Shown here in pieces: positions 30,572 to 39,990 of a DNA stretch of 64,000 nucleotides. A program made the translations under genes and the position numbers. Each line of letters starts with the position of its first letter. Positions within the stretch are counted from its first letter, which is position 1. Source of the stretch: JAUWGC01 sp963753055 (GTDB lineage Bacteria > Bacteroidota > Bacteroidia > Bacteroidales > B18-G4); NCBI GenBank assembly GCA_963753055.1, contig CAVWAP010000004.1:992001-1056000 (forward strand), written 5' to 3'. A model generated the notes under the pieces. That model did not search any database. It saw only the letters and a list, made by a program, of their open reading frames with translations, and was not told where the DNA came from.

Positions 30572-33500
30572 TGGTCACAGGACTCAATTTCTGCCTTCTC
30601 TTTCGTAACAACACACCGATATCTAGATCCTTTAAAATCAAAGCCAAATTCCATCCTGCGCCAGTGCTTCGGGAGTTTGGGATTGAGTTTCGGTGTTTCG
30701 CCATGCAGATCAAGTCCTGCATAAGATTGCAAGGCCACCATGATCGTTCCGGCCATCACGCCCGCATGGATGCCTTCTCCTGTTGTGCCACCCTGGATAT
30801 CCTGAAAGTCGCTGGTCAATGCATCAAGGTAGAGCTGCCAGCTAAGTTCGCTGTCGCCAACCATGTTGGCCAGGCGAGCATGCACAATCCTGCTTAATGT
30901 TGATCCATGCGATGTCCTTTGTAAATAGTACTTCAGATTCTTCTCCAAATAATCATCCTGTATCCTGTATCCTGTATCCTGTATCACCTTGTCAACTTCT
31001 CTTTTGTCCAGGTTATAGAATGTTTGCAGAGTATCCGCCTGCTTACTCACTTTATACTCATCCGGCGATTTGCCCTCGGCCTTGAGGATACGGTCCATGC
31101 GGTAAATATTCTTGTATTTTTTACGGTAAGAATCCCAGTCAAGCTCTTTCAGATCAAAATAACCATCAAACTGTGCAAGGTAGCCTTCCTCATCGATGAT
31201 GATATTCATCTTTTGTGTAATATCATGCCATTGCTCCAGCTCAGGGTCTTTCAGATTCAGCCTTTTAAAGACCTGCTTTTTATCTTTTGCATCCAGTTGG
31301 TCCATCAGCTCCATGGTCTTCTCCAGTAACCAGACAACCATTATATTGGTGTAAGTATTATCTCTTAAGCCGCCTTCTTTTGCTCCTTTGTATTGCTCAT
31401 GAAACTCATCCGGCCCCATCACCTTATCAATGCTGTAACGATTTGTTTGCGCGCTGAATTTGGCTTTGCTTGCCCAGAACCTGCTTATCTCGATCAATAA
31501 TTCAGCACCATAATCCTGCATGAATTCCCGGTCATCGGTGTACCAGTAATAGTTCCAGATATTATATGCGATGGCAAGCGACACATGCCTTTGTAAAGAG
31601 CTGTGGTCCGCGCCCCATTTTCCGGAGATGGGATTCAGGTGCAGAACCTGGGTCTCTTCCCTGCCATCGCTTCCGCTTTGCCAGGGAAACATAGCTCCGT
31701 TATAACCATGCTCAGCCGCATATTTTCTTGCTTCATCAAGACGCCTGTAACGGTACATGTTAACTGACTTTGCCACCAGGGGGAAATTTAAGTAATACCA
31801 TGGAAGGATGTACAGTTCATCCCAGAAGATATGCCCGCGATAGGCCTCCCCATGCAGTCCCCTCGCAGGTATCCCGAAATCGATGTTCACATTATGTGGA
31901 GATGTGGTGATCATCAGGTGATACATATGCAGTCGAAGCAGCTTCTGCGCCAGCCTGTCGCCTTCAAGTTTGATGTCGGTCTTTTTCCAGATTTTATCCC
32001 AGGCATCTGCTGAATCTGCCATCATCAAATCCATATCCTGATTGTCCAGAACAGTGTTTATGGCAAGAGATAGCGGGTCCATCCCTGTATCATCATCTGA
32101 TTTGTAGACGGAGCATATCTTCTTGATTATCAACTCTTCATCTTGATGTATATAATGCTCAAAATCCAGCTCAGATCTTCCTTCCGGACGATAGTATGAA
32201 TAATCAGGCTGCAGTACCTGGCCTTCCTGAAACACTTGATGTATAGCTGCAGCACTTAACTGGATATTGGACTGGGTTGTCTCAACAGTCAGATAGATAC
32301 ATTCATCTTTGAAGCCTGCTTCAACAGGGTTGAGGTGTTGCTGCTCCAGCTGCCTGTACCTTTCTACGCCTGCATTGATATGATCTCCCGTGATAGCTGA
32401 TCTTACAGAGATGTTTCCTGAATAGTTTAAAGGAGTTATGCTGTATGAAAGGGCCATCAAGTGCGGGTTGTGCATACTGGCCATCCTTTGTGACCTGATC
32501 CTGGTCTTTTTACCATGCTCGTCGCAAATGACCATATCCTTTTCAAGGACACCAGTTTTGATATTCAGCCTTCTTGTGATCTCAAGTATGTCAACTTTGT
32601 TAATGTCGACCCATTCGCCTTTGCCCACTTTCATATTTATCGGCAACCAATTGATAGCATTTACAAAGTCCTCATTTTCAATTTCTTTATCTGCCACTTT
32701 TGATATGAGACGGTTATACAATCCGGCCATGTACGTTCCGGGGTAATTATACTCGCCAGCCTGGCTTTCTTCCATGGCCCCGCGTGTGCCGAAGTAACCA
32801 TTTCCGACAGTCAGCAAGGTCTCCCTGGTTTTTTCCCTGCCCGGATCGTAATTATGATAGGTCACCGACCATTGATCCTTGTCCAGCCCATCCCGGAACC
32901 ATTCCTGTATCCCTTCATAGCCAATGTCATCAATGTCTTTTACCACGATATCAGCCCCATTGATCAAGAGGTCTTTTTCGTTATCCTCCCTGGCGAGTCC
33001 GAGCACCAACCCAAAGTTGCCTTTTGCACCGGCCTGAACACCTGACTCTGCATCTTCGACCACCACTGCACGGTCATAATCAACACCCAGGTTGTCGCAT
33101 GCCGTTGTGAAGATATCCGGTTCTGGCTTGCCCTTTAGGTTCATTTCTGCTGAGACAATCCCATCAACCCGGGTCTCAACATACTGATCCAGGCCGGCGG
33201 CTTTGAGTACCGGACCAGCATTTTTGCTTGATGAAGCAACACCGATCCTGATGTTCTTTTCTTTAAGAAGTTTGATTAATGATACCGTTGATTCATAGGA
33301 TTTAACGCCCTCCAACCTCAATGTTTCATTGAAGACCTCATTTTTCCTGTTTCCAATGCCACAGACGGTTTCTTTACCCGGTTCATCCAGAGGATCACCA
33401 TAGGGAATATCAATACCCCTGGATTGCAAAAATGATTCGACACCTTTGTACCTGGGCTTGCCGTCGACATACTTCAGGTAGTCATCTTTGTGCGAAAACT

Positions 33501-33645
33501 CCTTAAATGGTTCACCATACTTTGCTGCTCTTTCCTTCAGGTAATCGTCAAACATATTTTTCCAGGCAGCACTGTGTACCAGGGCTGTTTGCGTTATCAC
33601 CCCGTCAAGGTCAAAAATAACTGCATCAAATAGTGGTTTGTTCAT
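30568..33645 (-). CDS. Beta-phosphoglucomutase-GH65 phosphorylase fusion
   Basis: A 1025-residue bifunctional protein. Residues ~1-245 are a HAD beta-phosphoglucomutase: FDLDGV with the nucleophile Asp, ASSS, KGKPEPDIF and VVVEDAESGV in order. Residues ~260-1020 are a GH65 enzyme with GYFGTRGAMEES, the active-site FWDELYILPWY, catalytic acid in GPDEFHEQY (~748) and phosphate-binding TSHGSTLSR (~913). GH65 phosphorylases split maltose, trehalose or kojibiose with phosphate to beta-glucose 1-phosphate, which the fused mutase would turn into glucose 6-phosphate. Maltose is the likely substrate in this starch locus; trehalose is the alternative because a trehalose-synthase-like gene lies upstream. 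An ATCCTGT heptanucleotide repeat lies in frame before the phosphate-binding motif. Confidence 0.88.
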   Translation of the reverse strand: MNKPLFDAVIFDLDGVITQTALVHSAAWKNMFDDYLKERAAKYGEPFKEFSHKDDYLKYVDGKPRYKGVESFLQSRGIDIPYGDPLDEPGKETVCGIGNRKNEVFNETLRLEGVKSYESTVSLIKLLKEKNIRIGVASSSKNAGPVLKAAGLDQYVETRVDGIVSAEMNLKGKPEPDIFTTACDNLGVDYDRAVVVEDAESGVQAGAKGNFGLVLGLAREDNEKDLLINGADIVVKDIDDIGYEGIQEWFRDGLDKDQWSVTYHNYDPGREKTRETLLTVGNGYFGTRGAMEESQAGEYNYPGTYMAGLYNRLISKVADKEIENEDFVNAINWLPINMKVGKGEWVDINKVDILEITRRLNIKTGVLEKDMVICDEHGKKTRIRSQRMASMHNPHLMALSYSITPLNYSGNISVRSAITGDHINAGVERYRQLEQQHLNPVEAGFKDECIYLTVETTQSNIQLSAAAIHQVFQEGQVLQPDYSYYRPEGRSELDFEHYIHQDEELIIKKICSVYKSDDDTGMDPLSLAINTVLDNQDMDLMMADSADAWDKIWKKTDIKLEGDRLAQKLLRLHMYHLMITTSPHNVNIDFGIPARGLHGEAYRGHIFWDELYILPWYYLNFPLVAKSVNMYRYRRLDEARKYAAEHGYNGAMFPWQSGSDGREETQVLHLNPISGKWGADHSSLQRHVSLAIAYNIWNYYWYTDDREFMQDYGAELLIEISRFWASKAKFSAQTNRYSIDKVMGPDEFHEQYKGAKEGGLRDNTYTNIMVVWLLEKTMELMDQLDAKDKKQVFKRLNLKDPELEQWHDITQKMNIIIDEEGYLAQFDGYFDLKELDWDSYRKKYKNIYRMDRILKAEGKSPDEYKVSKQADTLQTFYNLDKREVDKVIQDTGYRIQDDYLEKNLKYYLQRTSHGSTLSRIVHARLANMVGDSELSWQLYLDALTSDFQDIQGGTTGEGIHAGVMAGTIMVALQSYAGLDLHGETPKLNPKLPKHWRRMEFGFDFKGSRYRCVVTKEKAEIESCDH
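30955..30985. repeat. Heptanucleotide repeat (ATCCTGT)4 inside the GH65 coding region
   Basis: Four complete units plus ATC. On the coding strand it yields GYRIQDDY in a place where GH65 relatives have a similar GY-x-hydrophobic-x-D/E-D segment. Loss or gain of a single unit would shift the frame and remove the phosphate-binding C-terminus. Confidence 0.9.
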
Positions 33646-33647
33646 TG

Positions 33648-33717
33648 AGTGGTTAGTGGTTAGTGGTTAGTGATTAGTGGCCTGCCCCTGCGTAGGCAGG
33701 GGTTAGTGGTTAGTGTT
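33648..33717. repeat. Heptanucleotide array (AGTGGTT)n split by a palindrome
   Basis: Units AGTGGTT x3 and AGTGATT (33648-33675), then CCCCTGC-gtag-GCAGGGG (33685-33702), then more GTTAGTG-type units to 33717. It fills the 70-base gap between the phosphorylase start and the upstream GH13 stop, which lies in the last unit. Confidence 0.85.
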
Positions 33718-35452
33718 AGGTTAGGATCCAATAATAGGAGTATGCGGGCAGGATCATCAATCCTTTTTCTTTATCAAAAACCAGTTGATGATCAAGGAGA
33801 TCCTGCTCAAATGGGTATATTTTATTATTCGGCGTCTGGATAACCATCTCCTTATCCGAAAGGTTTTGAATGATCAGCAGGCGTTCACAACCATTTGTCC
33901 TGTAAAAGGCAAAGACACTGTCACAAGGATTACTTTCTTCGTCAACAATATCCAGGTAGAATATCTTTCCCCGGCCAAATGCAAAGTAAAGCTTCCTGGT
34001 GTTGATCAGGCGGGACAAGGCATAAAAAATACTTCCTTCATAGGTAGACCTGTTTTCGATCTTCTGTTCTACCTGGCCCCAGTCAATATGTCCCCTGACC
34101 AGGAAGCGTGTATCATCCTTGCCCGTGAGTTTGATCATTTCTTTGTAATAGCCTTCATCATTGACTTTCCCAAACTCATCACCATAGTAAATGACAGGTG
34201 TTCCCGGCAGAGAAAGCATCATGGAGTAGGCCAGCAGGATCTTATCCGGGTCGCGGTTGAAAAGATCGGCCAGGCGTGATGAAACACCCTGTCCCAGCCT
34301 GAAATCCCAGAGAGGCTCTTTGCAATAATTGTCGTGTATGTATTTTCTGTCCTCCTCAGAAACATAAACCAGTTCCAGGCTGAGCTCGTCATGGCAGCGC
34401 AGGAAAGTAAACCACTGTGCATTTTCGGGAATAAGAGGTGTGACATCTGTACGGAGGATGTTTCTTACCGGTGCACTGCTTTTCATGGATAATGCCTTGA
34501 ACATCTGCGGCATAAGTGGGAAATGATACCCGGCATTACATTCATCACCATTCCCAAAATATTTTACAACATCATTAGGTTTCTGGCAGGCCTCTGCCAG
34601 AAGAAGGGTGTCGGGCCTAAAATAATCCAGCACTGCCCTTAAGAACTGAACAATGATATGTGTCTTTGGCAGGTTCTCGCAAGCAGTGCCTTCTTCTTTC
34701 CATAAATAAGGGATTGCATCTGCTCTGAAGCCATCGACACCCTGTTTTAACCAGTAAACCATATTCCTGGACATCTCTAGCAATACCCTGGGATTGCGGT
34801 AGTTGAGGTCTGGTTGGAACTCAAAGAAGCGGTGAAAGAAATACCAGTCGCCGTCCTTCTCCCAGTTGCTGTCACAAAGACCCTCAAAAATGATTCTGGC
34901 ATCTTTATATTGATCCGTATCCTGGCTCCAGATATAATAATCCCGATAAGGATTGTCGGTTGATTTCCTGGATTCCAGAAACCAGGAATGCTGATCAGAA
35001 GTATGGTTGATGGCTATGTCGAAGATTACTTTTATATTTCGTTTTCGGGCTTCTTCAAGAAAAGCAGTAAAGGCGGCTTCTCTTTCTTCCCTGCTTGAAT
35101 CAACCGGTAATCCAAGCAGTTTCGGCCTGATGCTGCGATAATCACTGATGTCAAAACCGGCATCTTTTCCAGGTGAGTCCAATATAGGCAGCAGCCATAA
35201 ACAGTTGATACCAAGCTGTTCTATATAATCCAGCTTGTCGGTTAAGCCTTTAAAGTCATCATTGAAGAGATCAACATACAGGGAATACACTGTGACATCC
35301 ATGTACCATTCCGGCTCATGAGGTGTAAGTTCCAGGCTTTGTTTTTCCCGGTTCAATTCCTTGATGAATTCCTCCAGCTGGCCTGTCCCCTGATCAGGGT
35401 AAAGCTCCAGCCAGCGTTCTTTCATTCGGTCTGCAGCAGGTTTTAATTCCAT
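33716..35452 (-). CDS. Trehalose-synthase-like GH13 enzyme
   Basis: A 578-residue cytosolic protein (no signal peptide). The four GH13 regions are DIAINHTSDQHSWF (~147), GVDGFRADAIPYLW with the nucleophile Asp (~242), LLAEACQ with the acid/base Glu (~284) and FLRCHDEL (~352). The forms DAIPYL, LAEA and FLR-HDEL are characteristic of GH13_16 trehalose synthases (maltose alpha-glucosyltransferases). The C-terminal maltokinase seen in some fusions is absent. It would interconvert maltose and trehalose, or hydrolyse maltodextrin. It is transcribed with the GH65 fusion, so maltose made by starch breakdown can be partitioned between the two. Confidence 0.78.
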   Translation of the reverse strand: MELKPAADRMKERWLELYPDQGTGQLEEFIKELNREKQSLELTPHEPEWYMDVTVYSLYVDLFNDDFKGLTDKLDYIEQLGINCLWLLPILDSPGKDAGFDISDYRSIRPKLLGLPVDSSREEREAAFTAFLEEARKRNIKVIFDIAINHTSDQHSWFLESRKSTDNPYRDYYIWSQDTDQYKDARIIFEGLCDSNWEKDGDWYFFHRFFEFQPDLNYRNPRVLLEMSRNMVYWLKQGVDGFRADAIPYLWKEEGTACENLPKTHIIVQFLRAVLDYFRPDTLLLAEACQKPNDVVKYFGNGDECNAGYHFPLMPQMFKALSMKSSAPVRNILRTDVTPLIPENAQWFTFLRCHDELSLELVYVSEEDRKYIHDNYCKEPLWDFRLGQGVSSRLADLFNRDPDKILLAYSMMLSLPGTPVIYYGDEFGKVNDEGYYKEMIKLTGKDDTRFLVRGHIDWGQVEQKIENRSTYEGSIFYALSRLINTRKLYFAFGRGKIFYLDIVDEESNPCDSVFAFYRTNGCERLLIIQNLSDKEMVIQTPNNKIYPFEQDLLDHQLVFDKEKGLMILPAYSYYWILT

Positions 35453-35571
35453 GTCACAAAGTTAATTACTATTGTTCAACAGATAGACATTATCTGCATG
35501 AAAATTTATAATTTAGCGAACAACTGAAAGTCACTATTGACCAATATTTAAGACTATCTAAAAATCAAATC

Positions 35572-37428
35572 ATGAAACGACTGCACTGGTGTTTTCTTGC
35601 TCTATTCGTATTTTATTTCAATTCAGCTTATTCACAGGACCCCCAGGTTTCAAAGGTAGAGCCTTCTTTCTGGTGGGTGGGTATGAAAAGCGATTTTCTT
35701 CAACTGCTGGTTTATGGTGAGAATATTTCAAAAACCGAACCGGAAATTCAGTATCCAGGAGTCAAAATTGAGAAGGTACATCGCGTGTCAAGCCCTAATT
35801 ACCTGTTCATCGATTTGAATATAAGTGGACTGAAAGTAGGTTCTGATGTGCCAATCAAGTTCACTGTCGATGGCAGAAGGGTTTTCGTTTATGACTACTC
35901 TTTTTATGAACGGAGGGAAGGCTCTGCTGAAAGAACGAGCTTTACACCAGAAGATGTGATATATCTACTGATGCCCGACCGCTTTGCCAATGGTGATCCA
36001 TCAAATGATAATATGCCCGGGATGATCCAACAAGCTGACAGAAATGACCGGAATGGAAGACATGGCGGTGACATCCAGGGTGTTATCAACAACCTGGACT
36101 ATATTAAAGATCTTGGGATGACTGCTATCTGGTCTACACCTTTCCAGGAGAACAATATGCCGGAATTTTCATACCATGGTTATGCCATTACGGATTTCTA
36201 TAAAGTTGATGCACGCCATGGAACAAATGAAGATTACCTGAAACTGGTTGAAGCCTGTCATGAAAAAGGCCTGAAAGTCATCATGGATATGGTATTTAAC
36301 CATTGCGGTACAGGGCACTGGTGGATGAAGGATCTGCCTGATAATGATTGGATCAACCAATGGCCGGAGTTTACCAGGAGCAACTACCGTAACCCGGTCC
36401 TGCCTGATCCTTATTCATCACAATATGATTTTGATAAGATGCAAAAGGGCTGGTTTGATAAAACCATGGCCGACATGAACCAGCATCATCCATTGCTGGC
36501 ATACTATTTAATGCAAAACAGTATCTGGTGGGTGGAATACGCTAATCTTGACGGGATAAGAATGGATACCTATCCCTATGCTTTCCAAGATTTTATGGCT
36601 GGTTGGGTAAAGCACGTATTATCAGAATATCCTAATTTCAATATTGTGGGAGAGTGCTGGCTGCAGAAAGAAGCCCTGACAGGATATTTTGACGGTGATC
36701 CGGATGAAAGACTCGGCCCAACAACCAATCTTCCCAGCATTACTGACTTTCCAATGATGTTTGCGATGGACAGGGCTTTGAATAAGAAAACAACCTGGAC
36801 TGAGGGGCTTTCAGCCTGGTATTATGTACTGACCCAGGATATCGTTTACCATAACCCCTATTACAACGTGACCTTTCCCGATAACCATGATATTTCCCGC
36901 TTTTACACCAGAATAAAAGAGGACCTTGATAAATACAAAATGGGTATTGCATTTTTACTGACTACACGTGGCATACCAATGATCTATTATGGAACAGAGA
37001 TCCTTATGACGGGTGATGAGCATGACGGACATGGGTTTATCCGTGAGGATTTTCCAGGAGGATGGAAGGGTGATGAGGTTAATACGTTCAAAGAAGAAGG
37101 TTTGAATGAGGAGCAGGCAGATGCTCTTGAGTTTACCAGGAACCTGCTAAACTGGCGGAAAGGAAATGATGCCATTCACCATGGAAAACTAACTCAGTTC
37201 ATTCCCCAGGATACCACTTATGTCTATTTCAGAAAGCATGAGGACAAGTCAGTTATGGTAATTCTTAACCAGAATCATGTTGATAAGACCATTGAAACCA
37301 GCCGCTACCAGGAATGCCTTGATGGATATGAAAGCGGACGATCTGCAATAAGCGGTAAGGAGATCACCGATCTTTCAAATATCCTTGTTCCTGCCATGGG
37401 TGTGGAAATCATTGATTTAAAAAAATAA
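35572..37428 (+). CDS. Neopullulanase/cyclomaltodextrinase GH13 (SusA-like)
   Basis: A 618-residue protein with signal peptide MKRLHWCFLALFVFYFNSAYS, so periplasmic. Residues ~22-110 form the N-terminal cyclomaltodextrinase beta-sandwich (VSKVEPSFWWVGMKSDFLQL). GH13 regions are DMVFNHCGTGHWW (~240), LDGIRMDTYPY (~328), IVGECW (~360) and TFPDNHDISRF (~437). The C-terminal beta domain ends in VPAMGVEIIDLKK. It matches the periplasmic SusA neopullulanase of starch loci, which cuts imported maltodextrins. The next amylase gene follows after five bases. Confidence 0.87.
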   Translation: MKRLHWCFLALFVFYFNSAYSQDPQVSKVEPSFWWVGMKSDFLQLLVYGENISKTEPEIQYPGVKIEKVHRVSSPNYLFIDLNISGLKVGSDVPIKFTVDGRRVFVYDYSFYERREGSAERTSFTPEDVIYLLMPDRFANGDPSNDNMPGMIQQADRNDRNGRHGGDIQGVINNLDYIKDLGMTAIWSTPFQENNMPEFSYHGYAITDFYKVDARHGTNEDYLKLVEACHEKGLKVIMDMVFNHCGTGHWWMKDLPDNDWINQWPEFTRSNYRNPVLPDPYSSQYDFDKMQKGWFDKTMADMNQHHPLLAYYLMQNSIWWVEYANLDGIRMDTYPYAFQDFMAGWVKHVLSEYPNFNIVGECWLQKEALTGYFDGDPDERLGPTTNLPSITDFPMMFAMDRALNKKTTWTEGLSAWYYVLTQDIVYHNPYYNVTFPDNHDISRFYTRIKEDLDKYKMGIAFLLTTRGIPMIYYGTEILMTGDEHDGHGFIREDFPGGWKGDEVNTFKEEGLNEEQADALEFTRNLLNWRKGNDAIHHGKLTQFIPQDTTYVYFRKHEDKSVMVILNQNHVDKTIETSRYQECLDGYESGRSAISGKEITDLSNILVPAMGVEIIDLKK

Positions 37429-37433
37429 TTCAC

Positions 37434-39806
37434 ATGAAACGATCCTATTTGTTTTTGATATTGCTGGCTGCCCTGGCCGGCTGTAAACCTGGCTTTGATT
37501 CAATGCCAGATACTGAAGTTGCCAGGGGAATATTTTCACCAATCAATTTAAATCCGGATACAACACTGATAATTATTTCCGACTATATCCCTGATCATAA
37601 GAAGGTCGATTCTATTTGTATAAATGGGATTGATCCTGAGTGCTGGAGCCGGTCATCTAATGAGATAACCATCATTTCACCAGAGGATATTCCAATGATA
37701 TCAGTCCTGAATCTCTGGGTAGGTGACACTCCTTACTCCTTACTTCTGAAGAAATCACTAAAACAAAGAATCAAGATCTCCTATGATCCTGGTAACAAAC
37801 AACATGAGCTTGTACAGGCCAGGGGAGAGTTCAACAGGTGGAATGCAAGGAATACCCCATTTGACTTTAAAGACGGCAAGTGGGTTGCAGAAGTGCTTGT
37901 TACACCGGGCACATACCAGTATTTACTTGTATTGGATGGTAAAGAGGGTCTTGACCCTGGGAATCCTGATTCCGTGAATAACAATGCAGGTGGTTTTAAT
38001 TCTTTACTTGTCGTGGGTGAGGAAAATGATAAGGTTCCGGGCTTATATACAGATGAGATTGATAATGAAGAAATTGATATTGCTACAATAAATGAAATTG
38101 ACCAATACATTGTTTTCTGGGCGAATTTCAGGTTGCCATGCAGTTTTATTGAATTCGAAGATGATGGCGATATTGAAGTGAAGGTCCCGGATGTTGCAAA
38201 CGCTGTCAAACGATCTTTCATCCGGGTTTGGGCAGCCAATGAATATGGATTTTCAAATGAGCTGCTGATACCCCTGGAATATGGAAAAATCCTTGAGGAC
38301 CCTTCATTAATGGCCCGTAATGAGCCTCACAGGATGATATTGTATAATGTGTTTATCGACAGGTTTAATAACGGTGATCCAGGCAACGACAGGCCTGTGG
38401 ATGATCCTGATATCCTCCCTCCGGCCAATCACCATGGGGGAGATCTGCTGGGAGTTATCCACCAGGTTGAGGATGGTTATTTCAATGAGCTTGGGACCAA
38501 TACGATCTGGTTATCCCCGGTGGTATTGAACCCGGAAGGAGCCTATGGCTACTGGCCTGATCCACCATCAAAGTTCTCAGGATACCACGGTTACTGGCCA
38601 ATCTCCTTTACGCAGATCGATCCACGTTTTGGTACTTCGGAGCAGCTGCAGGAGTTGGTGAAAGTTGCACATGAGAATAACCTGAACGTATTGCTGGATA
38701 TTGTTGCAAACCATGTTCATGAGGAGCATCCCCAGTATAAAAAACATCCTGATTGGGCAACGGATCTTTACCTTCCTGACGGCACTGAGAATACCCAGAA
38801 ATGGGATGAATACAGGCTTACAACCTGGTTTGATACCTTTCTGCCTTCATTGGATCTTGCAAAACCTGTTGTTTACAATATGCTTTCGGATTCTGCCACC
38901 TGGTGGATCAAAGAATACCAGCTGGATGGCTTTCGTCATGATGCCACCAAGCACATCCCTGAGGTGTTCTGGAGAACATTAACATACAAGCTTAAGACAG
39001 AGATTGCTATTCCCGAACAAAGGGACCTGTTCCAGATTGGTGAGACCTATGGCAGTCCCGAGCTTATCAGCAGTTATATCAGTTCAGGAATGCTCGACGG
39101 CCAATTTGATTTTAATGTATACGACGAAGCGCTGGCATCTTTCATCCGCCCCGATGAATCTTTTGAACGCCTGAATGCTGCATTACAACAGAGCTTGAAG
39201 TACTACGGTTCACATAACCTGATGGGATACATCACCGGTAATCAGGACAGGGGAAGATTTGCTTCTTATGCCGGGGGGGATCTGCTTTTTGAGGAAGATG
39301 CCAAACTGGCTGGCTGGACCCAGGATATCGGTATTGGTGACCCTGTGGCTTATGATAAGCTCGCCATGCTTATTGCATTTAACATGACAATACCAGGGAT
39401 ACCAGTGATCTATTATGGTGATGAGATCGGCATGCCTGGCGGAAATGACCCTGACAGCCGGCGGATGATGAGGTTTGAGAACCTGAGCAAAGAAGAAATG
39501 GAGCTCCGGAAAACGGTCAGCTCACTGGCATCGTTGCGTACCAAAAGCCTGCCCCTGATATATGGTGATCTTGAAGTGTTGGAACTAAGCAAGGATATCT
39601 ATGTTATAGCAAGGACCTATTTTGATGAGATAGTTGTTACAGTATTCAATAAGTCCGTGCAGCCGGCGAAGGTATCATTTAGATTGCCGGATCGCTTCGC
39701 AGAAACGCAGTTGACAGCTCATTTTGGCAGTGAATATATCCAGGAAGCGGAAGATATTACTTTAAAACTAAAAGGTAATGGTTTTGAAGTGTTTGTGAAT
39801 CAGTAG
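37434..39806 (+). CDS. Lipoprotein alpha-amylase-family GH13
   Basis: A 790-residue lipoprotein (lipobox LAGC, Cys17). Residues ~20-290 carry two beta-sandwich modules including a CBM48-like one (ARGEFNRWNARNTPFDFKDG). The GH13 barrel has HHGGDLLGVIHQVEDGYFNE, region I DIVANHVHEEHP (~422), region II LDGFRHDATKH (~499), region III QIGETYGS (~536) and region IV ITGNQDRGRF (~603), where the usual region IV His is Gln. GNQD is seen in some Bacteroidota amylases, but the His normally stabilises the transition state, so activity or specificity may differ. Surface or periplasmic location fits the lipid anchor. Confidence 0.84.
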   Translation: MKRSYLFLILLAALAGCKPGFDSMPDTEVARGIFSPINLNPDTTLIIISDYIPDHKKVDSICINGIDPECWSRSSNEITIISPEDIPMISVLNLWVGDTPYSLLLKKSLKQRIKISYDPGNKQHELVQARGEFNRWNARNTPFDFKDGKWVAEVLVTPGTYQYLLVLDGKEGLDPGNPDSVNNNAGGFNSLLVVGEENDKVPGLYTDEIDNEEIDIATINEIDQYIVFWANFRLPCSFIEFEDDGDIEVKVPDVANAVKRSFIRVWAANEYGFSNELLIPLEYGKILEDPSLMARNEPHRMILYNVFIDRFNNGDPGNDRPVDDPDILPPANHHGGDLLGVIHQVEDGYFNELGTNTIWLSPVVLNPEGAYGYWPDPPSKFSGYHGYWPISFTQIDPRFGTSEQLQELVKVAHENNLNVLLDIVANHVHEEHPQYKKHPDWATDLYLPDGTENTQKWDEYRLTTWFDTFLPSLDLAKPVVYNMLSDSATWWIKEYQLDGFRHDATKHIPEVFWRTLTYKLKTEIAIPEQRDLFQIGETYGSPELISSYISSGMLDGQFDFNVYDEALASFIRPDESFERLNAALQQSLKYYGSHNLMGYITGNQDRGRFASYAGGDLLFEEDAKLAGWTQDIGIGDPVAYDKLAMLIAFNMTIPGIPVIYYGDEIGMPGGNDPDSRRMMRFENLSKEEMELRKTVSSLASLRTKSLPLIYGDLEVLELSKDIYVIARTYFDEIVVTVFNKSVQPAKVSFRLPDRFAETQLTAHFGSEYIQEAEDITLKLKGNGFEVFVNQ

Positions 39807-39815
39807 ATTAAGGAG

Positions 39816-39890
39816 GGATGGAGTCCCGTAGGATGGAGTCCCGTAGGATGGAATCCCGTAGGATGGAATCCCGTAGGATGGAATCCCACA
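39816..39890. repeat. 15-base tandem repeat, five copies
   Basis: Five contiguous copies of GGATGGAGTCCCGTA/GGATGGAATCCCGTA, the last ending CCCACA, starting nine bases after the amylase stop. A reverse-strand open frame through it encodes GIPSY repeats and is not considered a gene. Confidence 0.9.
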
Positions 39891-39905
39891 GTCAATACAA
39901 TAACG

Positions 39906-39940
39906 ATGTTCAATGTTCAACGTTCCATGTTCCATGTTCC
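39906..39940. repeat. Heptanucleotide array (ATGTTCC)5
   Basis: Five exact-length units: ATGTTCA x2, ACGTTCC, ATGTTCC x2. It lies in the spacer between the amylase and pullulanase genes. Confidence 0.9.
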
Positions 39941-39990
39941 ATTTAATTAGCAAATAGCACATTTCAAATAGTAAACAGAAAATAATAAAG

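Noticed and set aside
35457..35464. Minus-strand TAACTTTG as promoter of the trehalose-synthase-like gene
   Set aside because: It lies so close to the start that transcription would begin inside the coding region, and the nearest TTG is only 12 bases away.
39816..39890. CRISPR array
   Set aside because: The repeats are 15 bases and contiguous with no spacers; no cas genes are present.
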